A DNA stretch of 64,000 bases from G963701675 sp963701675 (lineage in GTDB: Bacteria > Planctomycetota > Planctomycetia > Gemmatales > Gemmataceae): contig OY969623.1 in the NCBI GenBank assembly GCA_963701675.1, positions 8,184,001 through 8,248,000 on the forward strand, given 5' to 3'. Below the pieces are notes generated by a model. It did not search any database and was not told where the DNA came from. It worked only from the letters and a program-made list of their open reading frames with translations. The translations under genes and the position numbers were made by a program. Shown here one piece after another: positions 46,976 through 54,882 of the stretch (positions are counted from its first letter, which is position 1; each line of letters begins with the position of its first letter).

Positions 46976-48799
46976 CTAGCCGCCAATCGGGGCCATGTCC
47001 AGATAGAGATACCCGTCCGATGGCGGACCTTCCCCACCCGGAGGAGGGTTGGAACCGTATTCGGAGTCAGCACCGTTCAAAAGTTGCGGGGGATTACCGG
47101 CAGGACATAAACCGGCCTCAAATGATGTCTTGCCGGCGTTGGTCGCCCCGCCCACCAGAACGGCGGGCTTGCCATCAAAGAAGTGCTCGACGGCAATGCC
47201 GAAATTATCGGTATCCTTGTTCATCACCCCGTCACAGTCACCGCTGTCGCGGGACGCAATAAGGTTGCCTGCGGTATCGAATTGATCTGCGCGGCCGACG
47301 GTAAGACTCTGCGGATCCGTCTGGACAGCTGTGTCATCAATACTGCCGGCAGTGAATTGTTCCCCGGTGATCGGATCGACGGCATTATCTCTGGCGTTCC
47401 AATCGCCACCGGTTATGCCGTAGCCCAAGAAATACATCGCTGTGATACCGTCGGATGGAAGGACGTCCGCAACGACCAGGTTGTCATAGTCATCCAGGTC
47501 GGGAGCGATGGCGGGGTTGCGCACGGTATCTGTAACGCTGCCTGCCATATAGAGATGTGTGCCGTGTTGCTCCATCCCGTAGAAGCCGCTGGTTGGCTTC
47601 GGACCCGGCGCGCCCAGGCTCCAAGTCCGGCTGTAAATATTTGTCACATCATCGTCGCCCAAGTCGAAGTTGAGCGGCAAAATGGCGACGCCGTTGTCAA
47701 TGCTTCCGCCGACATAGCGAGTTCCCAAACCTAGCCCCCCTCCGGTGCCATCGTCCGTAGCGTGTGACAAGCCCTGGGTTGGGACACCGAAGTCAACCGT
47801 TATGTCCACGTTCGTGGTCAAAGCTGCGTTCAGGTGGGACACTTGGCTCACGTCGTGTCCCACGCCGATATCAGCAGTGCCGACCACGGTGATGTCAAAC
47901 CCCGAGGCGACGCCCGGCGTTACGGTTATGCTATTCAACATTTCGGCCGCGCCGGTGGACGGGTATGCAAATGTCGCCGTGGCTGATCCGCCCGTGCACG
48001 GAAACTTTGAGACGTAGTTTTTCACGAGCGCGCCGGCCGCGGTCGTCTCCTTGCCGACAACATATACTTCGTCCGTTACGGGGTGAACCGCAACAGCGAA
48101 AATCGCGGATCGATTACCGGGCCCCGGGATTACGGTCTGCGAATGCAGGAGGTTACCGCCGAAATCGTAGTACCGAATGCTGCCGGTTCGGCCCTGATTC
48201 CCGACCGCAACATAGTTTTCCCCGTTGCACATTTCAGGGCTGCTGATGATAGCCACATCATTCACGGCGTCAACGCGATTGGTTCCCATCGCATCGTAGG
48301 TGGCGAATATGGAAGCCCTTGTGCCGCCTTGAGCGTCGAACTTAACCGAACGCGTGATGAGGTGATCGGGATGGCCGCCCAGATCCATTCGCTTAATGAT
48401 CGGGGTCGGTGCCGTCTCTTTCACAAGGGAGCTTCGGACCAGCTCACGCCCGCCGACCGAAATCTGTTCCCTCGTGGTGGTCGGATGGTGAAGTGCCGGA
48501 TTCACGACGGTCTGAGTTGCGCGTTGGAACGGAGTGGACGCCGTGACGGTATGCGTGGTTGTCGCCGGCGCCGTGAGCAGAAGAGTCTGCGCGAGTGCGG
48601 GCGAGCGGATTTGAGCATCTTCCGACGAATTCAGTTTCTTAATCACGCGCCTGAAGTGCGGTTTCTGTTCGACGAGCACGTCGGCAAGCGCGGACGCCTC
48701 GATGCCAGTCGAGAGTAACGAACCCGGCTGCGTGCGGTCTTCGAGCTTCATGAGATGAAGGCGAGTCTTATTCAGCCAACGAGCTTGTGTGTGCATCAT
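46976..48799 (-). CDS. Secreted propeller-type protein with LEDR N-terminal motif
   Basis: 607 aa starting MMHTQARWLNKTRLHLMKLE with DRTQPGSLLS next, the LEDR-type start shared with three other proteins here. Residues ~150-600 contain repeated strands typical of a beta-propeller (YVAVGNQGRTGSIRYYDFGG, VAVHPVTDEVYVVGKETTAA, YGMEQHGTHLYMAGSV). The C-terminus is Gly/Pro-rich. No catalytic motif was found; it is probably extracellular. Confidence 0.75.
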   Translation of the reverse strand: MMHTQARWLNKTRLHLMKLEDRTQPGSLLSTGIEASALADVLVEQKPHFRRVIKKLNSSEDAQIRSPALAQTLLLTAPATTTHTVTASTPFQRATQTVVNPALHHPTTTREQISVGGRELVRSSLVKETAPTPIIKRMDLGGHPDHLITRSVKFDAQGGTRASIFATYDAMGTNRVDAVNDVAIISSPEMCNGENYVAVGNQGRTGSIRYYDFGGNLLHSQTVIPGPGNRSAIFAVAVHPVTDEVYVVGKETTAAGALVKNYVSKFPCTGGSATATFAYPSTGAAEMLNSITVTPGVASGFDITVVGTADIGVGHDVSQVSHLNAALTTNVDITVDFGVPTQGLSHATDDGTGGGLGLGTRYVGGSIDNGVAILPLNFDLGDDDVTNIYSRTWSLGAPGPKPTSGFYGMEQHGTHLYMAGSVTDTVRNPAIAPDLDDYDNLVVADVLPSDGITAMYFLGYGITGGDWNARDNAVDPITGEQFTAGSIDDTAVQTDPQSLTVGRADQFDTAGNLIASRDSGDCDGVMNKDTDNFGIAVEHFFDGKPAVLVGGATNAGKTSFEAGLCPAGNPPQLLNGADSEYGSNPPPGGEGPPSDGYLYLDMAPIGG

Positions 48800-48939
48800 G
48801 GGATGTCTCCAATCAAAGAGAGTTGTGAAAGGTTACGGACCCCGGACGAGGAGCGATTATCGGTTTTTGAGATTTTCCCTGTTTTTGTCCAGCGGGCGTC
48901 GCTTGCCTACGTCAAGCACCGCGTGGACGCGCGTCGGCC

Positions 48940-49974
48940 TCAGGTGACAACGCCCGAGCCGCCGCCGCCGATCTCGGTCTGCGTGACGGGCACAGTTCCG
49001 CCGCCGCCACCGCCGTGCCGCTCATTAATCGCGCTCAGTGCAAGCGGGACTACTCCACCGCCCCCAACGCCGCCTTCACCGCCGTGGCGCTCGTCAATCG
49101 CGGTCTGCGTGTGCGGAACTATCCCGCCGCCGCCCGTGCCGCCGGTTAACGGGACAACGCCGCCACCGCCGGACCCACCGTCGCAGCTCTTAAAGACAAT
49201 CCCGCCGCCACCATTACCGCCCCCCTTGGTCGGCCTGTTCAGAACTACACCACCGCCTCCGCCGCCGTCGCCGCCGTGCTCGCGGGCGAGCACGGTCTGC
49301 GGGACAATGCCACCGCCCCCAGTGCCGTCTCCATGGCGATTGTCGATAGTAGTCGACATGTTCAAAACTACGCCGCCGCCGCTGCCGCCATCGCGAATAG
49401 GGGTGATCACCGATTGCGAAACTATGCCTCCGCCGCCGTTGCGACTAGAGTTGATCACTGATTGCGGGACTACGCCGCCGCCGCCGCCACCACCGTCTGC
49501 TAAATTCGGCACGATGCCTCCTCCGCCAGAACCGCCGTGGTCCCCACTTCCCGGGACTACACCGCCGCCGCCTTGACCGCCTGCCGACGGAGTGATGCCC
49601 CCATTACCACCTCCGTGGTCCTTACTTCCCGGGACTACACCGCCGCCGCTGTCGTTTTGCGTGACCGGGACTACGCCGCCTCCACTGCCACCGCGATCAG
49701 TGCCCGTCAATGCGTGCGTGGCCGGCACAATGCCGCCGCCGCTGTCACCAGTCGGCTTGTTCAGAACCACGCCGCCGCCTTCACCACCGCGGCCAGGACC
49801 CATCAGCATCTGTGCTGCGGGGACTATACCACCGCCGCCGGTGCCGCCACCCGGCGTGACTCGATCTTCCAGCGCTTCGCATCTTGGGCGTGACCGACAC
49901 ACGTTCGACCGCGCGCTCGGGCAGCGTAACCGGGTTACGGCACCTTCCAGGCGACGCCAAATGAACGAGAACAT
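48940..49974 (-). CDS. Gly-rich GGG(I/V)VP repeat protein with LEDR motif
   Basis: 344 aa; ATG at 49974 behind GGAGGTATGCC. The basic N-terminus with RPRCEALEDRVTPGG is followed by about 18 irregular units of 10-22 residues, each with GGGG(I/V)VP or GGGVVLN and a short polar insert (QSVINSSRN, HTQTAIDERHGG). There is no further domain. It is probably an exported, low-complexity structural protein. The GGC/GGT-rich coding makes a Pro-rich shadow frame on the + strand. Confidence 0.8.
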   Translation of the reverse strand: MFSFIWRRLEGAVTRLRCPSARSNVCRSRPRCEALEDRVTPGGGTGGGGIVPAAQMLMGPGRGGEGGGVVLNKPTGDSGGGIVPATHALTGTDRGGSGGGVVPVTQNDSGGGVVPGSKDHGGGNGGITPSAGGQGGGGVVPGSGDHGGSGGGGIVPNLADGGGGGGGVVPQSVINSSRNGGGGIVSQSVITPIRDGGSGGGVVLNMSTTIDNRHGDGTGGGGIVPQTVLAREHGGDGGGGGGVVLNRPTKGGGNGGGGIVFKSCDGGSGGGGVVPLTGGTGGGGIVPHTQTAIDERHGGEGGVGGGGVVPLALSAINERHGGGGGGTVPVTQTEIGGGGSGVVT

Positions 49975-50210
49975 GGCATACCTCCATAGGACGAGAACAA
50001 AACAGGAAGTGGCAAGATACTTGTTGTCACTCCTAGGTGGATCGATCAACCACCAAGCGATTGTCGCAGAAAAAATGGAGTCCACAACCCAGCAGACGCA
50101 GAGCTTGTTTCAAACGCAGAGTCTGTTTCAGAACTGCGTTCGAGAACTTGTTTTACACGTCGACGGGGAGGATAATCATTGCGAAGGGACAATGGGAAGG
50201 GTGACGCACA

Positions 50211-50918
50211 ATGGTGGAGCCAGTGCTCAAACTGTACTTCAGCGGTGGCTCCGGACCGGTATTGCAACAAACGGTGTTTCGCCACCACCTTCTTCCGCCA
50301 CCAAATTACGAGCGCCGCGCGTCGCGAGGGCTGTACCGCGATGACCCCACGAATGGCTCCTTCGTGTGGGGCAAGGGAGCCCAAGCAATGAGCCTATTTT
50401 TCCTGCCATGGTCAGCGTGGGCGCTCCGGTCAAACGATCATCGTCACTACGAGAAACCAAAGTTCGAGGGGTATAAGCTCAGTCATCCGGCCTGCCTCGA
50501 CTACGCATTAAGCAGGCACACGGGATGGCTCACGGGTATCTTCGGCGAGGACGCCGAGCACAAACCGCTCCTATGCCGGCTGGTCAAGGTCGACAACTCC
50601 AACCAAAAGCAGGATGGGCCGGTAGCCGTGGCGCTCAAGGAACAACAGCTGCCGCCGCGATGTATCTTGGTGTACTTGGATGACAAGCTGTGTGAAGACC
50701 CTGAACAGCTCGACGACCTACGTCTGAAAATCCATAAGCAGTGGCATAAGAACCACGCAGAGCATGCGCTAAACCTCGGGCCCAACTCGCCAGAGGGGAG
50801 TGATGTTACCGTGACTGTAGCAAACGGAGGTGTCGAGATATCGATCGATCGCGAGTCACACAGCTTGCTCGTCAGATCAATTGGCGGTGGGAAAAGAACC
50901 AAGCCGAGCTCGCACTAG
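50211..50918 (+). CDS. N-terminal part of a TPR protein, unknown domain repeated
   Basis: 235 aa, ATG at 50211. No family was recognised for the first ~160 residues. Residues ~165-217 (LDDLRLKIHKQWHKNHAEHA then LNLGPNSPEGSDVTVTVANG) reappear 146 bp downstream as LARQINWRWEKNQAELALER then GRNSLQGSNFTMTVTSPG, in the frame of the next gene. The ORF therefore probably continues into the 50957 gene after one lost base near 50857. The last ~20 residues read here would be out of frame. Confidence 0.55.
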   Translation: MVEPVLKLYFSGGSGPVLQQTVFRHHLLPPPNYERRASRGLYRDDPTNGSFVWGKGAQAMSLFFLPWSAWALRSNDHRHYEKPKFEGYKLSHPACLDYALSRHTGWLTGIFGEDAEHKPLLCRLVKVDNSNQKQDGPVAVALKEQQLPPRCILVYLDDKLCEDPEQLDDLRLKIHKQWHKNHAEHALNLGPNSPEGSDVTVTVANGGVEISIDRESHSLLVRSIGGGKRTKPSSH

Positions 50919-50987
50919 AGCGCGGGCGTAATTCGCTACAAGGGAGCAATTTTACCATGACTGTTACAAGCCCCGGTGTCGAGATAA
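50718..50987 (+). repeat. 146-bp-period tandem duplication across the ORF junction
   Basis: Copy 1 starts at 50718 (CTACGTCTGAAAATC) and copy 2 at 50864 (CTTGCTCGTCAGATC). Forty-one codons align without gaps with roughly half identical residues. A period of 146 rather than 147 places the copies in different frames, which marks the likely single-base loss. Confidence 0.7.
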
Positions 50988-52747
50988 CGCTGGACCGCGA
51001 TTTCGACACATTCACATCCGCCGAATTGGCTGAGTTGATGAATGAGATCCGGACAGAATGTCCAAGCGCCCGTCAAATCTGTGTATCGCGGGGATCTGTC
51101 AAGTCATTACTGGCGCTGATACCGGAGGAAGCCGACAAGCTCTACTTGGCTGCCATGTCCGGAACGCTTGATAAATTCGCACTGGTCGATGTGAGGATGG
51201 TCGAATTCGGGGGCGTGGCGCCACAAAGGCCATTGAGATTCCTACGCGTCGGAGCGGCAATCGCGGCCGGGCTGATGATACTGCTTCTTACCGGTTCGCT
51301 GTCATTCAATGTACTGCAGGCCAAAGGAAACGTCCGCCGGGCACAAGCGAAAGACCGAACCGAGGAACGGATGCCGAGGCATGACTTCCGCGCACTTGAC
51401 CAGGCGGAAATTGACAATCCCAAGGCGGAGATTAGAAAGACGCTTTACGTCCTTACGCCAGTAATCGAGCAGGCTTTCGAGAATGATCCGAAACGCGAGG
51501 CAGAAGTCCAAGCCATATTCGGCTGTACGTACCACTGCAACGGGAATTACCGAGAGGCCGAGGCGCACCTGCGCAGAGCGCTAGAGCTTTGCCGCGAGCA
51601 TTTGCACGCGGATCACCCGGACACACTGACAGCCACTAACAACCTGGGACTTTTGCTCCGGGATCAGGGAAGGTTAACTGACGCAGAGGCGTTGTTGCGG
51701 CAGAATCTAGAGGCCTGCCGCAGTCTCCTCGGTAATGAGCATCCTTTCACGCTGACAGCCATGGACAACCTCGCAAACACACTCCGTGACCAAAAGAAGT
51801 TGGATGATGCGGAGACGCTCCTGCGCACGAGCCTCCAGATTCGTCGCACCGTGCTCCCAGCCAAGCACACCGACACGCTTACGTCGTTAAACAGTCTCGG
51901 CCTGACGCTTTACGCGCAGGGAAGGTACGTTCAAGCGGAGGACCTTTTGCAATCGAACCTGGAGGATTGCCGTAACATACTCGGACCTGACGACCCGACG
52001 ACATTGGTGGCCGTCAATAATCTTGCGATGGCGCTTTACGGCGGAAACAAGCTAAACGAAGCCGAGCAGCTTTTGCGTGCCAACTTAGACGCCCGTCGGA
52101 ATCACTTAGGCTACGAGCACCCCGAAACGTTACGGGGGGCAAGTAATCTCGGCGTGGTGCTCCATCGTCAGCGGAGTTTCGCCGAAGCGGAATCGCTTTT
52201 TCGCCAGACTCTGAGAGCCAAGCGTCGCGTCCTGGGCTTTGGACACCCTGAGACGCTACGGACGTTGGAGCATTTAGCCGCGTTGCTAAAGGATCTGGAT
52301 AGATTCGCTGAGGCCGAGCCACTTCTCCGTGAAGCGATTCAAGGTTGGCGTAGAGCTCTATCACCTAAACACCCCCGGATTGCGGAAAATATGATCGAGC
52401 TAGCAGAGGTACTCGCTGAGAACCGAAAGGCCGACGAGGCCGAGCAGCTGGCGCGTGAAGGCTGGGAGAACCGTCGTCGGATGTTGACTGACGGACATCA
52501 AGACACAGCCCTCGCGGCGAGCGTCCTCGGTCATTGCCTCACCGCACTGGGTCGGTATGAAGAAGCCGAAGAGTTGCACCTGAGAAGTTACAATGTCCTT
52601 TCCGGTTCCGATGGGGTGCCTACGGCGGTCATGGGAAGTGCACTGGACCGCATCATCCGACTTTATGAAGCGTGGAACAAACCCGACAAAGCTGCCGAGT
52701 GGCGAGCCAAGCGGGATGAGCTAAAGAAGGCCGCGGCGAAGCCGTAG
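50957..52747 (+). CDS. Transmembrane TPR protein
   Basis: 596 aa from the ATG at 50957, though the frame is open upstream to ~50860. A short cytosolic domain (GVEITLDRDFDTFTSAELAE) precedes one membrane helix (~98-118, AAIAAGLMILLLTGSLSFNV). About ten kinesin-light-chain-type TPRs follow (HPDTLTATNNLGLLLRDQGR, TDAEALLRQNLE). It is a scaffold for protein contacts, probably periplasmic; the partner is unknown. The layout (short N-domain, helix, TPRs) mirrors the protein at 28002 but without a CHAT domain. Confidence 0.85.
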   Translation: MTVTSPGVEITLDRDFDTFTSAELAELMNEIRTECPSARQICVSRGSVKSLLALIPEEADKLYLAAMSGTLDKFALVDVRMVEFGGVAPQRPLRFLRVGAAIAAGLMILLLTGSLSFNVLQAKGNVRRAQAKDRTEERMPRHDFRALDQAEIDNPKAEIRKTLYVLTPVIEQAFENDPKREAEVQAIFGCTYHCNGNYREAEAHLRRALELCREHLHADHPDTLTATNNLGLLLRDQGRLTDAEALLRQNLEACRSLLGNEHPFTLTAMDNLANTLRDQKKLDDAETLLRTSLQIRRTVLPAKHTDTLTSLNSLGLTLYAQGRYVQAEDLLQSNLEDCRNILGPDDPTTLVAVNNLAMALYGGNKLNEAEQLLRANLDARRNHLGYEHPETLRGASNLGVVLHRQRSFAEAESLFRQTLRAKRRVLGFGHPETLRTLEHLAALLKDLDRFAEAEPLLREAIQGWRRALSPKHPRIAENMIELAEVLAENRKADEAEQLAREGWENRRRMLTDGHQDTALAASVLGHCLTALGRYEEAEELHLRSYNVLSGSDGVPTAVMGSALDRIIRLYEAWNKPDKAAEWRAKRDELKKAAAKP

Positions 52748-53102
52748 CATGCGGCATCGTTGCGGCCGAACCATCGCGTCATTAGACTCGTTCAGCCGGC
52801 ACGAAATGGCACGGAATGCGTTTGAAACCGCTTCAAATCCTCGTAAACTATGGAAAGTTTGGCGATGCCCTGCGGGCACTTTATTCGCCGCAATTCCTTG
52901 CCGCAATGGAACCTAAGGCGGTTCTCGCCGTCGAGTTCTCTGCAGGATTCGGTGGCCTCCGGAGCCGACGGTTGCAGCTTCGAGTGCCCGGGAAATCACA
53001 CTTGCCGAAGAACCAGTTGAATTTGCGATTCTGTACGTCAGAAACCCACGAATTGTCTCACGGCGGTTCGCATATAGGACTATATCCGCGACACTGTTGA
53101 TG
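52748..53102. other. Intergenic region, no gene recognised
   Basis: A 94-codon plus frame (52816-53100) has no ribosome site or familiar motif. Nothing else was seen. Confidence 0.35.
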
Positions 53103-53315
53103 TCAATGGTTCGGGGCTTGCTCGGACAAGCTCTTGATTAACCGATGAATGTCCTCAGCCCGCCAAGCCGTGCATCGCGGCGATAGCTTGACCGGCTTGG
53201 GAAATCGTCCCGACCTGACGCCTTCCCACCAACTGGTTTTGCCGAGGGGAATGACGTGTAAGACTTGGGGCAAGCGTAAGAACCCCGTCTCCGGAATCTC
53301 CTGCATACCGACCAT
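53103..53315 (-). CDS. AlpA-family phage-type regulator/excisionase
   Basis: 70 aa from the ATG at 53315 (MVGMQEIPETGF). It matches the AlpA pattern: LRLPQVLHVIPLGKTSWWEG, VRSGRFPKPVKLSPRCTAWR and AEDIHRLIKSL. AlpA proteins are small winged-HTH activators of integrase genes on prophages and islands. No integrase is adjacent; the nearest are at 45 kb and 22 kb. It indicates another mobile-element remnant. Confidence 0.85.
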   Translation of the reverse strand: MVGMQEIPETGFLRLPQVLHVIPLGKTSWWEGVRSGRFPKPVKLSPRCTAWRAEDIHRLIKSLSEQAPNH

Positions 53316-53560
53316 CCTTGTTGGTATTGTCTGAGCATAGCACGAATCGCCCCCAAATGTCTCGCAGAATCGCACTGAGAGCCAGTTTCCGCGATTTTGA
53401 GAGGTCCTGTTGAGTAAGGGGCATCAATACCCTGCCTGCCGGTGCCTGGCGCCTTCCCACGTGGCCTCGACAACTTCCAGACGAATCAGCGTGCTGACAG
53501 CCGATTCATCGTCATCGTGCTTGGCGATTCGACCCGCTCGTGCTAAAGAGCGGCAATTGG

Positions 53561-53725
53561 ATGACAGAAAGTTCGACACCAGACGCCGGTAAGACCGTGC
53601 GCCCGGCCGTGGGCGATCCGCTATTAGAAGCCATGCGCGATGCAGCCGACGAGCTGGACGCCATAGTGGCCGGGTCCATGAGCAACCGCGAACATCAACT
53701 CTGGCGGCTTTGTCACAGCGAATAA
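53561..53725 (+). CDS. Small hypothetical protein (54 aa)
   Basis: ATG at 53561 (MTESSTPDAGKTVRPAVGDP). The second half (LEAMRDAADELDAIVAGSMS) is an acidic helix. It is divergent from the AlpA gene and no family was recognised. Confidence 0.4.
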   Translation: MTESSTPDAGKTVRPAVGDPLLEAMRDAADELDAIVAGSMSNREHQLWRLCHSE

Positions 53726-53809
53726 GTCGCTAATTGACACCGATATTCTGGCTGAAATCGGCAAAGGCGACTGTCTCGACAGTGTTGAAACGATTGAACG
53801 GAAGTGTGG

Positions 53810-54268
53810 CTATGACGCTTCAGGGTTGATGACGGTCACTCCCTCCAGTGCCGCTAAGTCGCAAAGTCTGGCGTCAGCGCACACGAGCGCGTCCACGGGC
53901 TGACTGACACGCAAGCGCAGGGCGACAGCCAACTGTAGCGCGTCCAGCGTTCGTATGGCGCGGCTCAATCCGTGCCGGGCGAGAAGCTGCCGGGCTTGGT
54001 CGTAGTCGGCATTAACAACATGGACGACCTGCCAGAGTCCAGTGGCGATGTCGGCGAGGAGCCGGCTGGACACCGCAGAGAAATCGGCGGCGGCCAATTG
54101 CCCCGTGCGGACCCAGCGGCCCAACACGGAGTGGCTTTCCACCACGCTCAGGGAGGAAAGGGAATGCCGCGACCCTGGGTCGGCCAGAAGTGCATCGACC
54201 CGAGAGGTGCCGACCTCCATCCTGTAATGTTTAATGGCGGCGCTGGTATCAAAGAAATGCTCGGCCAT
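53810..54268 (-). CDS. PIN-domain protein (VapC-like toxin)
   Basis: 152 aa. Acidic PIN residues: FFDTSAAIKHY (first Asp), SVVESHSVLGRW (Glu), RTLDALQLAVALRL (Asp) and ALVCADARLCDLA (last Asp). PIN toxins are Mg-dependent ribonucleases normally paired with an antitoxin. The ATG is 1 nt from the stop of the upstream membrane-protein gene, and no separate antitoxin gene precedes it. Confidence 0.88.
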   Translation of the reverse strand: MAEHFFDTSAAIKHYRMEVGTSRVDALLADPGSRHSLSSLSVVESHSVLGRWVRTGQLAAADFSAVSSRLLADIATGLWQVVHVVNADYDQARQLLARHGLSRAIRTLDALQLAVALRLRVSQPVDALVCADARLCDLAALEGVTVINPEAS

Positions 54269-54269
54269 C

Positions 54270-54866
54270 CTAGCTCCCGACGGTCAGCGGTCCTCGCGCT
54301 CGGCGCAGGGCTTCGGCGGCCGTTTCCTGTGTCTTGCCCAGGATGCGCCGCACCTCTTCCAGGGAAGGAACGGGCTGAGAGGGTGGAGCGAGAGGTCCAG
54401 TTGATCCCTTGTTCAAACCTCCGATACCCGAGGGATATGGATCGGCTCCAGGAAGCAACGAACGAATTGCCAGGTAAGAACTGAACCCTGTCTGCAAGGA
54501 AAAGTAGATGAATGCACCGTAGCTCATCTCGGTGCCCGACCTCAGGATGCCACCATAGACGACGGGCGAGGCAATTAGACTAATCCACAAGTCTATGCTT
54601 GCAAATGACTTCTTGACAAATGCTCTCAGTTCAACTTTTTCGCTGCCGCGCTCCTTCTCTCGCAAGAGGACACGGGCCAAGACGCCAAGTACGATTCCGA
54701 TTATCAGGCAGCAATACCCGGCGACGAGCGTCAACCACCAAGCAATACTAACCCCCTCGGCCGGCGCTGGACCAAAATGGTAGACTCCGCCAAGGCTCTG
54801 CGGAACCAAGAAATACCACGCCGAAAGACTTGCTACCATTGATAGAGACAATAGTAGGTGTCGCAT
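54270..54866 (-). CDS. Membrane protein upstream of PIN gene
   Basis: 198 aa from the ATG at 54866 behind GAGGAG. Four or so hydrophobic helices lie between residues 1 and 130 (LLLSLSMVASLSAWYFLV, WWLTLVAGYCCLIIGIVLGV). The cytosolic C-terminus (SLEEVRRILGKTQETAAEAL then RRARGPLTVGS) is a charged helix. It is coupled to the PIN gene, so the tail could serve as its antitoxin; this is only an inference from position. Confidence 0.6.
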   Translation of the reverse strand: MRHLLLSLSMVASLSAWYFLVPQSLGGVYHFGPAPAEGVSIAWWLTLVAGYCCLIIGIVLGVLARVLLREKERGSEKVELRAFVKKSFASIDLWISLIASPVVYGGILRSGTEMSYGAFIYFSLQTGFSSYLAIRSLLPGADPYPSGIGGLNKGSTGPLAPPSQPVPSLEEVRRILGKTQETAAEALRRARGPLTVGS

Positions 54867-54882
54867 ATTTTGCTCCTCTGTC

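Noticed and set aside
48755..49576. 273-codon Pro-rich frame on the + strand
   Set aside because: It is the complement of the Gly-rich GGG(I/V)VP gene, whose start has a good ribosome site and a LEDR motif. The Pro-rich frame has neither.
48940..49974. Collagen-like triple helix protein
   Set aside because: Gly does not recur every third residue and the units vary in length.
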